The translations under genes and the position numbers were made by a program. From NCBI GenBank assembly GCA_965261955.1, contig CBDHEM010000013.1, forward strand, positions 1 through 64,000: DNA of 64,000 bases, read 5' to 3'. Positions 1 to 9,239 of the stretch are shown piece after piece (the stretch's first letter is position 1; each line of letters begins with the position of its first letter). Source of the DNA: JABAAI01 sp965261955 (GTDB lineage: Bacteria; Spirochaetota; Leptospiria; Leptospirales; Leptonemataceae). The notes under the pieces were generated by a model, which was not told the origin of the DNA, ran no database searches, and saw only the letters and a list, made by a program, of their open reading frames with translations.

Positions 1-30
1 TGGACTGTCCGCTCTTTTGGGGGAAGGTCA
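1..30. repeat. Dispersed 30-bp repeat, copy 1
   Basis: Matches 9147-9176 at 27 of 30 positions, with the shared core TCTTTTGGGGGAAGGTCA. The opening TGGACTGTCC is close to self-complementary with the GGACAGTCC of the other copy. Both copies border eroded DNA. This could be the end of a decayed insertion sequence, but no transposase lies next to either copy. Confidence 0.6.
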
Positions 31-542
31 TTATTTGTGGCCATGATAACTATAGGAAAATCGTATCCTATTAACGTAAGACTACAAATCAGTGTCTCTT
101 ATGTTTTATAAACGTTTCCAAATCTCATTTGACTATAATTTTGATCAAATACTGTATTGCCTCTTTTTTCGAGAAATGAGCAAGTAAAGTTTGTTGCACT
201 TTGGACTTGAATTCACAGTCTTTACTACAAATCCAAATTCATCTTAGAAATATAGTCAACCCAAACAAATGAAAACTGTACCAATCGATAAATATAAAAA
301 ACTTCGGATGCAAATGGTACAAAAACAAATCTATGCAAGAGGGATCCACGATACGCATATCCTCTTTACGAAGTATTGGGGGTGATGCATTAGCGAATGG
401 CTTCGGATTTGGTGACGCTTGGTGTATCGATCAATGCTAGCCAATCAGATACAATAGAGTCGTTGTAAAAGTCCCACATCGTTAGAGAGGGCACGCCCAA
501 AAATAGAAAAAAAGCTGTCCAGTTTTAGGGGATTCAATCAGC
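31..542. other. Gene-free left edge
   Basis: No convincing reading frame on either strand. A stretch at about 455-475 (GAGTCGTTGTAAAA) equals the reverse complement of one end of the MITE at 59006-59120, but I see no second end, so it may be a solo scar. No promoter or RNA gene could be supported. Confidence 0.4.
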
Positions 543-1097
543 TTGGATGCTCTTATGACAAAAGAAGGCAATTTTATCATTGATCTTAAAACGATACAGG
601 AGCGAGCTCGTAAGCATATTGAGAATGGTGCACTCACAGACAGTTACAAGGCCGATCCTGTAGTCGTCATTCGTTTACTCAATGAGGCTTTGGCAACTGA
701 GATCGTATGTGTCTTGCGGTATAGACGTCATCACTTTATGGCTTCGGGTCTCAATGCCAATATGGTTTCTCAAGAGTTTTTAAAACATTCGAACGAGGAA
801 CAGCAACATGCTGACCAGATTGCCAGTCGTATCGTTCAGTTGGGTGGTGAGCCCAATTTTTCACCCGATGGTTTATTGTCTCGCTCTCATGCCGAGTATG
901 TGGAAGGAGAGACCTTACTTGATATGATAAAAGAGGACCTGGTCGCTGAGCGCATTGCCATTGATAGCTACAGGGAAATCATTCATTTCCTTGGTACAAA
1001 AGATTCTACATCACGGTGCCTAATGGAAGATATTTTGGCAATGGAAGAAGAACATGCTGGTGATTTGTCTGGTTTGCTAGTTGATTTGGAAGTGTAA
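543..1097 (+). CDS. Ferritin-like / bacterioferritin-family protein
   Basis: A 184-residue, almost entirely helical protein of the COG2193-like ferritin superfamily, expected to bind iron at a di-iron site and store it or detoxify peroxide in the cytoplasm. Visible signs are the helix with 'LNEALATEIVCVLRYRRHHF' (about residues 46-65), the EEQQHAD motif on the next helix, a third 'DLVAERIAIDSYREI' helix, and EEHAGDL near the end. Together these give the two E-x6-Y and E-x-x-H metal-ligand pairs of the family. The start is unsure: ATG 543 or ATG 555, neither with a clear Shine-Dalgarno. Its base composition looks richer in G+C than its neighbours and it stands alone, so acquisition by transfer is possible. 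Confidence 0.85.
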   Translation: MDALMTKEGNFIIDLKTIQERARKHIENGALTDSYKADPVVVIRLLNEALATEIVCVLRYRRHHFMASGLNANMVSQEFLKHSNEEQQHADQIASRIVQLGGEPNFSPDGLLSRSHAEYVEGETLLDMIKEDLVAERIAIDSYREIIHFLGTKDSTSRCLMEDILAMEEEHAGDLSGLLVDLEV

Positions 1098-1315
1098 ATC
1101 ATTTTGTGTAAATGGAGCTGTTGCAACAGTCCCAAATTCGTTTTACAAAAGAGATTCGCACAGCAACAACTCTAATATCCTAACTATCAAAAACAGACTC
1201 TCCGCTGAAGAGCTAGCCTTTGATCACAAGGCAACAAAAGCAAAAGATAAGAGAAACCCCCTTTTTTTTTATATTTTTTGTGAAACAAAACACTAGATAA
1301 AGACCTATATAATAT

Positions 1316-2713
1316 GTGCCCCCCCTGAAGATTACTTCTCCAGTCTTGAAAAGAATAAAGATACTATGTCTACAAATTATTATTTGCACATCATTTCGTA
1401 CTATTTTTTCTTTTTTAGGAATAGCATGTATCAATCATGTTTATCAAACAGATTACAACCCAAGCCAATTTACAGATGAAAAAAACACTCAATCTTATCT
1501 TCCCTTTTTAATCTTTCAGGCTCAAAAAACAGAAAGAAACATATTACAACTAATCCATAAAGCACAAAAAAGTATCGAAATCTCTCTTTATGGCCTCGAA
1601 AATCAAGCCATAACAAATGCCTTAATTGAAGCCCATCTCATGCGTAGCGTGCATCTACGTATGAGCTCTGAACTAGATCAAGCCGGAACAGACAACTGGC
1701 AAAAACTACTCAGACATGGCGTTCCCATCCGCTTTGGCAATAGCAGTGGCATCATGCACAATAAGTATATGATTGTGGATAGAAAATACATTGTTACAGG
1801 TTCTGCAAATTGGACAGAAGGTCTCTTCTCACATTTTAACAACACAATGATTATCAACAGTGAAGTACTTGCAGAGGAGTATCTACAAGATTTCAATCTA
1901 CAATTCACAGGCTATTATGCAAACAAAAAAGACGAAGGCTACTCTCATTTTTTAAAATCTATACAAGATGCAGAAGAGCAAAAAGAGAAGGCCCATTGGA
2001 ATTTCACATCACACTCTTTTCCAAACGATAGATTAGTCTCAGCCTACTTCACTCCATACAAAGATACATTTCCAGAATACACACAAAATCCCGGATTAGC
2101 AGAGTGTTCCCTAGCTTGTCTAGCATCTTACAGCAAAGGAAGTGGACCTTGCCCCACACAAGCTTGTTCTCACGAAGCTTGCTATAAAAAAAGAGAAGGT
2201 GGACGAAATAAAATTGTCTACACCTATCCTAATTACGATGCCAAAGGCATTCCATACTGCACAGAATATGATAACGCAATGAATATTGTTCTTCGCCTTT
2301 TGCAAAGTGCTCAACATTCTATCTTAATTTTAGCTTTTGCCTTTCGAGATCGTCTCATTTATCACACGCTAATCGAAGCACAAAAGAAAGGCCTAGATGT
2401 ACAAGTTTGGATAGATCACAATCAATATCGTACAGCTCGGAAATCAAATAGAAAGTCTTATGCTGTTCTTTCAGAAAAACTCAAGACCTTTCGTATTTGT
2501 GAAAAAAGCAACGGTGGCCTACTACATCATAAAGTCATTGTTATAGATAAAAATACAATTCTTTTGGGATCTTTAAATTTTAGCCAAAGTGCTGTGAGCA
2601 AAAACGATGAAAACTTCATTATTATTCAAAATGTCCATTCTTTAGCCCATGATTTTTATCGAGAGGCGTCGCGCATCAATTCAGATTGCTACTCCTTAAC
2701 GGACACAAAGTAA
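1316..2713 (+). CDS. Phospholipase D-like protein with two HKD motifs
   Basis: A two-lobed phospholipase D superfamily protein. The first HKD motif is HNKYMIVD (about residue 148), followed by GSANWTEG. The second is HHKVIVID (about residue 404), followed by GSLNFSQS. The enzyme would form a phospho-histidine intermediate on a phosphodiester, either lipid or nucleic acid; the sequence does not say which. An unusual cysteine-rich insertion of about 30 residues (about 263-291, six Cys) separates the lobes. The N-terminus is hydrophobic and ends in 'FSFLGIAC', which could be a lipobox or membrane anchor, so it is probably exported. The start is uncertain: GTG 1316, or TTG 1346, which places the hydrophobic stretch at the N-terminus. 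It leads a three-gene envelope set with 2718 and 4228; the gap to the next gene is 4 bp. Confidence 0.85.
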   Translation: MPPLKITSPVLKRIKILCLQIIICTSFRTIFSFLGIACINHVYQTDYNPSQFTDEKNTQSYLPFLIFQAQKTERNILQLIHKAQKSIEISLYGLENQAITNALIEAHLMRSVHLRMSSELDQAGTDNWQKLLRHGVPIRFGNSSGIMHNKYMIVDRKYIVTGSANWTEGLFSHFNNTMIINSEVLAEEYLQDFNLQFTGYYANKKDEGYSHFLKSIQDAEEQKEKAHWNFTSHSFPNDRLVSAYFTPYKDTFPEYTQNPGLAECSLACLASYSKGSGPCPTQACSHEACYKKREGGRNKIVYTYPNYDAKGIPYCTEYDNAMNIVLRLLQSAQHSILILAFAFRDRLIYHTLIEAQKKGLDVQVWIDHNQYRTARKSNRKSYAVLSEKLKTFRICEKSNGGLLHHKVIVIDKNTILLGSLNFSQSAVSKNDENFIIIQNVHSLAHDFYREASRINSDCYSLTDTK

Positions 2714-2717
2714 TTTT

Positions 2718-4241
2718 ATGAAAAGAGATATGAAAAAAGAAAAGTATTTTTATTGTATACCTAGCTCTTTTTTTTTATTTTTTCACCTGTTTGTATCATG
2801 TCTAGCTATACAAACAGATGAAAAAAAAATCAAACGTTATAGCATAGAAAAAGGAAAAGACCTGGCGATCTTTTTAAAGCAAGCCACAACAGACGAAGAA
2901 GAAACGCAAGGCATACTACCGGATACATATTGGAATACTATCCAAACACATAATATAAAAGGAAAATTTATTTATACATATAGTGAAGTAACACATCAGT
3001 TTTTTTTATTTAATCGTAAAAAAACTTTCCTCTTACTAAGTACACGCCCTCTTTATTTTATAGAACTCACGTCTCCTCTTTTTTATACTCACTTACTCTC
3101 TCAATTTCTACAGATCAAATCTGGTCGATTTGGGAAAAAACAACTCCTTAAATATGCTCCTTTTCTTAAACCATTAGGACAAACTTGGATAGATATTTAT
3201 TTTTCTCCTAAAGAAATCAATTTTGCTACACGGGGTATAGGAAAAAAACGAATTCGGCAAACAGGTAACCAAAGGCCTCCCATTGATATTTGGCGTTTGA
3301 TAGAAGCCGCAAAGAAAATCCAAGCCTATTTCCCACAATTTGCGGATTCAAAAATGCATGAAGATTTTCAAAATCAAATCGCGGAAGGGAAATCTCGCAA
3401 ACTCTTGGCTAGAGAATTTCACTTACCAGAACTAGATAATATTCCGAATTATGCCAAGAAAACAAATGGTCCTCCCTTTGCCTTCATAATAGGAGAAGAA
3501 CTAGAGCTAACTGAAAATCTACTAAATGGAGAAAGTCTTTTTTATGTGAATCGTCACGAATTAGTTCGAAATTTTATTGTTCTTTTTTCTCTTCCGCCAG
3601 GTAATCCCGATGGAAAGGCTTCTCTCAATCACAAGAATAGTATAGTCCTACTGATTCGAGGAGATATTTCTTATTTTAAAAAATTTCTCCAACAAACTTT
3701 TGTTTCTGAATTTCCACAGCCCACGGATAATATCAATACATTTCCTTTTATTATATCAGAAGTCGGCAATAGCCTTTTTCGAGAAACAGCCAATGATTAC
3801 ATACTACTTTATAATTTAGATAATATACCCAGGTCTCTTGGTGGTTTTTTTATTGGAAGAGATAACAAGTGTAATTTACTCAATGGCTGGAGTGAATATA
3901 CCGCTCTAGCTCCTATTCTTGTTCAAGCCAAAAGTTATATTTTATTAGGACGAAACAGAAACAATCTTGCTTCTGATTTGACTTGGAATGGCTCAATTAC
4001 TTCCCACTATTGTATTACACTAACAAACTCTAGCTTCCCACCCATCACTTTAGAAAACAATCCCCAAATTATAGATTCGGTTTATTTTACAGACCTAGAG
4101 GATGGAAACTCTTACCGTCGGCGGGGAGTATGCCAAGATGAAAGGAGTGGTTTTTTTGCTCATGATTTTAAAAAAATACATTTCCCAAGCATGCCAAAAA
4201 ATACTCAAACAAGGAGTTGCTTTTCCTATGAGAGAAAATAA
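2718..4241 (+). CDS. Exported protein with a lamin-tail-like C-terminal region
   Basis: A 507-residue protein with an N-terminal hydrophobic signal (about residues 12-30, 'FFLFFHLFVSCLA'), so secreted or lipid-anchored at the Cys. The middle is not recognised. Near the end, 'AKSYILLGRN' and the following beta-rich stretch with paired 'ITLTN' and 'DSVYFTD' strands resemble a lamin-tail domain, a fold often found joined to or beside nucleases and phospholipases in bacteria; this call is tentative. It begins 4 bp after the phospholipase D gene and overlaps the beta-barrel gene by 14 bp, so the three are very likely co-transcribed. Confidence 0.7.
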   Translation: MKRDMKKEKYFYCIPSSFFLFFHLFVSCLAIQTDEKKIKRYSIEKGKDLAIFLKQATTDEEETQGILPDTYWNTIQTHNIKGKFIYTYSEVTHQFFLFNRKKTFLLLSTRPLYFIELTSPLFYTHLLSQFLQIKSGRFGKKQLLKYAPFLKPLGQTWIDIYFSPKEINFATRGIGKKRIRQTGNQRPPIDIWRLIEAAKKIQAYFPQFADSKMHEDFQNQIAEGKSRKLLAREFHLPELDNIPNYAKKTNGPPFAFIIGEELELTENLLNGESLFYVNRHELVRNFIVLFSLPPGNPDGKASLNHKNSIVLLIRGDISYFKKFLQQTFVSEFPQPTDNINTFPFIISEVGNSLFRETANDYILLYNLDNIPRSLGGFFIGRDNKCNLLNGWSEYTALAPILVQAKSYILLGRNRNNLASDLTWNGSITSHYCITLTNSSFPPITLENNPQIIDSVYFTDLEDGNSYRRRGVCQDERSGFFAHDFKKIHFPSMPKNTQTRSCFSYERK

Positions 4242-5784
4242 AGAAAGACAAACATTACAAACAAATTCAATTATAAAAAAATCAAAACAAAACTTTTTTT
4301 TATTCAAAAATTGCTGTATTTTTTTTGTGTTCATATTTCTTTCTTTAGAAAGAAATATATATCCTATTTCTTTGTACTTCACAAATTATTTTTATTCTTT
4401 CGAAAACGCAGATTTTGAAAATTACAACAAAGAAACATTTCGCAAAAACCAAGCTATCTCTACAAAAAATACAGACGATAGCTACAATTTAATTTACAGT
4501 GAACTACGCTTAATCTCCACGCACACCCATGATAAAAGCTATTTCCATATAGATATGTCGCGCTGGTCCCACTGGGGTGCTGATAATGCACAAGGAAATA
4601 GAGAAAATGACGAAAAAAACAGAACCGGCAATGGACAAAATACAATCATCTTTACTCAGCTCTATTTTATGCATCCCTTGTCTGATTCTTTATTCCTTAC
4701 TTTAGGCCGGCATAAATATGATATTGGCAATTCCTATTGGGATTATTTTTTTTCTGATATTATCGATGGGGCCGTTCTCAACTATACTTGGGAAAAAAAT
4801 CTACACATCCAATTTATGATGGATACTCTATCTAACAGTGTGGTCAGAGAAGATGTGGGTATTTATGGATCCACAAATAAAGACGATGAGCAAATTGAAA
4901 ACTTTCAAGGGGATACTATAAGCACACGAATAGGGGCGAATATACATTGGCAATTTCCGCAGGAAAAGAATTTATCCATTGATCATTGGGGATTACGAGG
5001 CTGGCGTACTTTTAGCTATTATCTACGTTATGGTGCAAACAACCTAGGTGGCTCTGACCTTGCCGAAGATGGAAAAAATTCCTATAACAAAGCAGATAAA
5101 GACTTTTTGCACATGAGTGGCATTCGGCTTTATGGAGATTTTTTTGAAAAGGCATTGTCCTTTGACATTACATGGGCATACGCAAGTGGACAAGATATGC
5201 AATTTACAGATAATCACGTTTACAATGGGCAAGCTGGTGCTATCAACATCATTTGGGAAACAAAAATGGATACAACTTTTAAAAATCATCTTTGGCTGAG
5301 TGGTGGTTATTTTCATCCGCGCTTTGCTAGTCTAAAAGGGCGTTCCATGGGTGGGATGCTTTTATGGGGTTACAAGAGATACTACCCTTCGCCATACACT
5401 TCCTTTTATCATTTTCGTGACTATGCCAAACAGAAAGAAACCCCTAGCTATGTTGACCGTACCAATGCAAAAACTTTTGGAAAAATAAAAGAAAAATTTC
5501 AAATAGATCGTTTCACAAGCTCGCTTTCTTTTTTGGGACTTTGGGAAACACAAAGCGGTGAGTACATGGGGTCCGAAATTGAATTTTCGATAAAATATAA
5601 TATGAAATATAAGATGGGAAAGCTAAATTTTAGCCAAAGCTCTGCTCTCTATATACCAACAAATTATTATGAGAAACACTCTGAAAAAAATGCCTTCCTC
5701 CCCACTGGTAAAAATACTTTTTACGGTTTTCAGTTTCGCGTAGAATATACTCTGGATCTTGCTTTGAAACAAGTCAAAAAATAA
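4228..5784 (+). CDS. Outer-membrane beta-barrel protein
   Basis: About 518 residues from ATG 4228. That start is preceded by AAGGAG at 4210-4215 and overlaps the previous stop by only 14 bp; the further upstream in-frame ATG at 4102 would overlap by 140 bp and is unlikely. After a hydrophobic export signal (about 25-45) the chain is a long series of alternating polar/aromatic strands rich in W, Y and F with GD/GN turns. It ends on a strand containing 'FQFRVEYTLDL', as outer-membrane barrels do. The stretch 'GRHKYDIGNSYWDYFFSDIIDGAVL' (shown here in part: GRHKYDIGNSYWDYF) is typical of porin-like barrels. Substrate unknown. It is the third gene of the envelope trio. Confidence 0.75.
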   Translation: MRENKERQTLQTNSIIKKSKQNFFLFKNCCIFFVFIFLSLERNIYPISLYFTNYFYSFENADFENYNKETFRKNQAISTKNTDDSYNLIYSELRLISTHTHDKSYFHIDMSRWSHWGADNAQGNRENDEKNRTGNGQNTIIFTQLYFMHPLSDSLFLTLGRHKYDIGNSYWDYFFSDIIDGAVLNYTWEKNLHIQFMMDTLSNSVVREDVGIYGSTNKDDEQIENFQGDTISTRIGANIHWQFPQEKNLSIDHWGLRGWRTFSYYLRYGANNLGGSDLAEDGKNSYNKADKDFLHMSGIRLYGDFFEKALSFDITWAYASGQDMQFTDNHVYNGQAGAINIIWETKMDTTFKNHLWLSGGYFHPRFASLKGRSMGGMLLWGYKRYYPSPYTSFYHFRDYAKQKETPSYVDRTNAKTFGKIKEKFQIDRFTSSLSFLGLWETQSGEYMGSEIEFSIKYNMKYKMGKLNFSQSSALYIPTNYYEKHSEKNAFLPTGKNTFYGFQFRVEYTLDLALKQVKK

Positions 5785-5879
5785 TAAAGCTAAACTCTGT
5801 CATTTTTTGGAAAGGCTTTACTTCTGTAAGTCATTTGTTAGTTCTGTCAGGGACAGATACTATTTCAAGTAAGAAAGTA

Positions 5880-7184
5880 ATGTTGCACAAAAAATTAGCT
5901 ATCACTGATATAATTGCTCGTGAAATTCTCGATTCCCGTGGTAACCCAACCATTGAAGTTGACGTTTACTGTGAGGGAGACGGTTTTGGGCGTGCTTCCG
6001 TACCGGCTGGGGCATCCACAGGAGAGCATGAAGCCATTGAACTACGCGATGAAGACCAAAAACGTTATCAAGGGCTGGGTACACAGAAGGCCGTAAAGGT
6101 TGTCCAAAAAATCATCAGACCAAACTTACTAGGATGCAATATTTTTACACAAAGGGAAAATGATCTACAGATGATTGCCTTGGATGGAACTGCCAATAAA
6201 TCTAGGTTGGGAGCAAATTCTATTTTAGGTGTGAGTATGGCCATGGCACATGCCGCGGCTTCTGCACTGAGTATACCTCTCTATAGCTATTTAGGTGGAG
6301 TCAACACCTGTCAACTTCCCGTTCCCATGATGAATGTATTGAACGGAGGCAAGCATGCAGATAACAATATCGACTTCCAAGAATTTATGATTGTTCCCCA
6401 TAACTTTCCTACTTTTCAAGAATCTCTACGTGCAGGCGCGGAAGTGTTTCATGTCCTAAAAAAAATTCTCCATACAAAAAGACTAGTCACCTCTGTGGGA
6501 GATGAAGGGGGCTTTGCTCCTAATCTCACTTCAACTAAAGAAGCCCTAGACTGCATATTACAAGCCATCGAAATGAGTGGTTATAAACCAAATGAAGATA
6601 TATCACTGGCTCTGGACGTAGCTTCTTCAGAATTTTATAATGTGGAGCAGAAGCTTTACATCATGGGAGAGGAAAAGATACAAAAGACTTCTGAAGAGGT
6701 GATAGAAATTCACAAAGACCTTGTCCGTCAATACCCTATTGTATCTATTGAAGATGGACTAAGTGAAAATGACTGGAGTAATTGGCGCATACTCACAAAA
6801 AGTTTAGGAGATAGTGTTCAGCTTGTGGGAGATGATTTACTTGTAACCAATACAAAATTTATCAAGAGAGCCATTGAAGCAGAAGTAGCCAATTCCGTTC
6901 TTATTAAAATCAACCAAATCGGTACTCTAACAGAGACTTTTTCGGCTATCCGGATGGCACAAGAGGCCGGCTATACCTGTGTCATTAGCCACCGTTCCGG
7001 AGAAACAGAAGATACAAGTATAGCCCATTTAGCTGTAGCTACAAATGCTGGCCAAATTAAAACCGGTTCCCTTTCCCGTACAGACCGCATTGCAAAATAT
7101 AATGAACTTCTGCGTATAGAAGAAAATTTAGATTCGAATGCTGTTTATCCGGGAACAAGTGTTTTTGAAAGATGGAAAAAATAA
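5880..7184 (+). CDS. eno: Enolase
   Basis: Converts 2-phosphoglycerate to phosphoenolpyruvate in glycolysis, in the cytoplasm and Mg-dependent. From ATG 5880 it is 434 residues, the normal family length, beginning with ITDIIAREILDSRGNPT. An earlier in-frame start at 5835 would add 15 residues that the family lacks. Diagnostic stretches are present: GASTGEHEA, the catalytic-acid region SVGDEGGFAPNL, metal ligands in ALDVASSEF and SIEDGLSENDW, the catalytic Lys in LIKINQIGT, and ISHRSGETEDT. An FtsB-like gene follows 50 bp downstream. Confidence 0.97.
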   Translation: MLHKKLAITDIIAREILDSRGNPTIEVDVYCEGDGFGRASVPAGASTGEHEAIELRDEDQKRYQGLGTQKAVKVVQKIIRPNLLGCNIFTQRENDLQMIALDGTANKSRLGANSILGVSMAMAHAAASALSIPLYSYLGGVNTCQLPVPMMNVLNGGKHADNNIDFQEFMIVPHNFPTFQESLRAGAEVFHVLKKILHTKRLVTSVGDEGGFAPNLTSTKEALDCILQAIEMSGYKPNEDISLALDVASSEFYNVEQKLYIMGEEKIQKTSEEVIEIHKDLVRQYPIVSIEDGLSENDWSNWRILTKSLGDSVQLVGDDLLVTNTKFIKRAIEAEVANSVLIKINQIGTLTETFSAIRMAQEAGYTCVISHRSGETEDTSIAHLAVATNAGQIKTGSLSRTDRIAKYNELLRIEENLDSNAVYPGTSVFERWKK

Positions 7185-7234
7185 AAAATATAGTTAACAT
7201 AGGAAATAGATCAGGATGTAAGTAGATTGAAAAC

Positions 7235-7657
7235 ATGTTGAGCCTTTCAAAAATATACATAATATTTTGCGGCCTTTTTACAGTTACTTTCTACTCCCTT
7301 GTTATTGGAAAATATGGTTATATGAACCGGAATAAAATGATTGAAAAATCTTCCATACTACAAAATGATCTAAGCCTTCTTCGTTCAGAAAATAGGTATC
7401 TTAATGAACAATATGCCCTCTTCAAAAAAAAAGCCAATAAAGAAAAAAAGGTAACTATCCATTCCAAAAATAATCATATCACTATATTAAAATTTGAAGA
7501 GGGTTCAAAGAAAGATACAAATTTCTTTGACCTTTTCTCTCATTATAGAGGTAACCTAGAACAACTCCGAATCTTTTTTTTGGCGTTTATGCTACTCATA
7601 GCCTTTGTTGGTTATTTAATACTCCATCGTGTGAAAAAAAAGCAGACAGAAATCTAA
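7235..7657 (+). CDS. ftsB: FtsB/DivIC-like septum protein with a second membrane segment
   Basis: 140 residues: transmembrane segment at 5-25, then a charged coiled coil (about 33-70, 'SILQNDLSLLRSENRYLNEQ' pattern) as in FtsB/DivIC, the bitopic cell-division proteins that bridge FtsL and FtsQ. Its place straight after eno is the usual ftsB position in many bacteria. Odd point: a second hydrophobic segment (about 108-128, 'FFLAFMLLIAFVGYLIL') near the C-terminus. Ordinary FtsB is about 90-110 residues with one membrane segment. Either this lineage has a two-pass version or it is an unrelated coiled-coil membrane protein. Confidence 0.65.
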   Translation: MLSLSKIYIIFCGLFTVTFYSLVIGKYGYMNRNKMIEKSSILQNDLSLLRSENRYLNEQYALFKKKANKEKKVTIHSKNNHITILKFEEGSKKDTNFFDLFSHYRGNLEQLRIFFLAFMLLIAFVGYLILHRVKKKQTEI

Positions 7658-7725
7658 CCCTCTCATCCAGCGTAACAGTAGTTCAATATGAGTACCGCAA
7701 TCCAAAATACAAATCAATCCATAAA

Positions 7726-7829
7726 GGGATTATTGCAAAAAGTAAGAAAGACAGAGGCGTGTCGTAGAACGCTAATTTGAAGCATTTCAGGCGGGTGTTT
7801 TCTTACTTTTCTGGATTTTACAAAATCCC
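7726..7829. repeat. MITE copy in the prfB leader
   Basis: A 104-bp imperfect palindrome running from GGGATTATTGCAAAA to TTTTACAAAATCCC, with a second nested match (AGTAAGAAA / TTTCTTACTT). It belongs to the same family as six other copies in this window. It ends 17 bp before the prfB start codon, so it lies in the prfB leader or promoter. Confidence 0.75.
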
Positions 7830-7846
7830 ATAAAACTATAAAAACT

Positions 7847-8998
7847 ATGAGTGAAATTAAAAACCGCAAAGAACTTTCTATGGTCGTACAGAAATTACAA
7901 GATGAACTCAATCGCCTTTGGGAAAATAAAAATATCGATGCTATGCTCCATAAATACAAGGATCTTGAAATAGAAATAGAACACCCGAATTTTTGGGATA
8001 ATCAAGAAGAGGCCACCAAAATCTCACAAAAGAAATCTTCTCAAGAAAAATTTCTTTCACCTTGGATTAAATTGAAGCGAGAACTTTCTGACTTACCAGA
8101 GCTTATCGAAATGAGCTACGAAGAATATCATGATGATAAAATAGCCATTGCTAATATAAATCCAGAATTACAAAAGCTACAAAAACATTATGACGATTTA
8201 CTGGTTACAGAATCCCTCATGGAACCGGATGATCAATGTAATGCTATTATCACTATTACACCCGGCGCTGGTGGTACTGAAAGTCAAGACTGGGCTTCTA
8301 TGCTTTTACGCATGTATTTACGATGGGCTGAACAAGAATCTGGCTCAGCTAAAATTTTGGATTTACAAGATGGAGAAAAAGCTGGCATTAAAAGTGCTTC
8401 CCTTCTCTTTATTATGAAGAGGGGTTACGGGCGTCTTAAATCTGAGAATGGAATACATCGACTAGTTCGTATATCTCCCTTTGATTCCAACAAGCGTCGC
8501 CACACTTCCTTTGTAGCTGTTCATGTTATGCCAGAAATTAATGACCAGATTGATTTAGAAATTGATGAAAAAGAATTACGCGTGGATACCTATCGAGCAT
8601 CCGGAGCTGGGGGGCAACATGTTAATAAAACAGATTCCGCTATTCGCATCACTCATCTTCCCACAAATACAGTAGTCCAATGTCAGAGTGAACGATCTCA
8701 ACATAAAAATCGAGCTTCCGCTATGAAACTTTTAAAATCACGTCTTTATGAAAAAGAAAAAGAAAAACATAGAGAAGATATGAAAAGTCGTTCTGGAGAA
8801 AAAAAGTCTGCCGGCTGGGGAAATCAAGTTCGCTCCTATGTCCTATATCCTTATAAAATGGTAAAAGACCTTAGGACGGGATACGAAACATCAGATGTTG
8901 ATGGCGTAATGGACGGGAATCTGAATCCTTTTATTGAATCCTATCTCAAAAGAAGTGTTAGCGAGAATGCTTTTACCAAGGCTCAATATACTCTATAA
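7847..8998 (+). CDS. prfB: Peptide chain release factor 2
   Basis: Class I release factor for UGA and UAA stop codons. The SPF codon-recognition tripeptide (VRISPFDSNKRR, about 209-212) marks it as RF2 rather than RF1. The GGQ hydrolysis loop is in SGAGGQHVNKTDSA (about 254-256). The 383-residue length matches the family. It is one uninterrupted frame: the programmed +1 frameshift that many bacteria place near codon 26 is absent, and the aligned spot reads CTT TGG rather than CTT TGA C. No clear Shine-Dalgarno precedes ATG 7847; the upstream DNA is the MITE at 7726-7829. Confidence 0.96.
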   Translation: MSEIKNRKELSMVVQKLQDELNRLWENKNIDAMLHKYKDLEIEIEHPNFWDNQEEATKISQKKSSQEKFLSPWIKLKRELSDLPELIEMSYEEYHDDKIAIANINPELQKLQKHYDDLLVTESLMEPDDQCNAIITITPGAGGTESQDWASMLLRMYLRWAEQESGSAKILDLQDGEKAGIKSASLLFIMKRGYGRLKSENGIHRLVRISPFDSNKRRHTSFVAVHVMPEINDQIDLEIDEKELRVDTYRASGAGGQHVNKTDSAIRITHLPTNTVVQCQSERSQHKNRASAMKLLKSRLYEKEKEKHREDMKSRSGEKKSAGWGNQVRSYVLYPYKMVKDLRTGYETSDVDGVMDGNLNPFIESYLKRSVSENAFTKAQYTL

Positions 8999-9146
8999 AA
9001 ATGATAACCAAAAGATGGGAGTCCCCAGTTTTTGATGACAGGAGCATAAGGGCAGCCACTCATATAAAAATTGACAGTACATAAGTAAAAAAGGAAAAAA
9101 CCTGTACACACCATGGACTCTTACGACCTTCCTCCATAATGTAAAG

Positions 9147-9176
9147 TGGACAGTCCATTCTTTTGGGGGAAGGTCA
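9147..9176. repeat. Dispersed 30-bp repeat, copy 2
   Basis: Copy of 1-30 with three mismatches. It is preceded by TGTAAAGTGGACAGTCC, which resembles an insertion-sequence end. It marks the left border of an eroded accessory patch (9147-11083). Confidence 0.6.
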
Positions 9177-9239
9177 CTGTGAAACCATCTCTGGTACCAA
9201 TGACATCAACAGTAATGATGGGGATGCAAACATACCCGA

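Noticed and set aside
4102..4227. N-terminal extension of the beta-barrel gene
   Set aside because: It would overlap the upstream gene by 140 bp; ATG 4228 has a Shine-Dalgarno and sits at the stop of the upstream gene.
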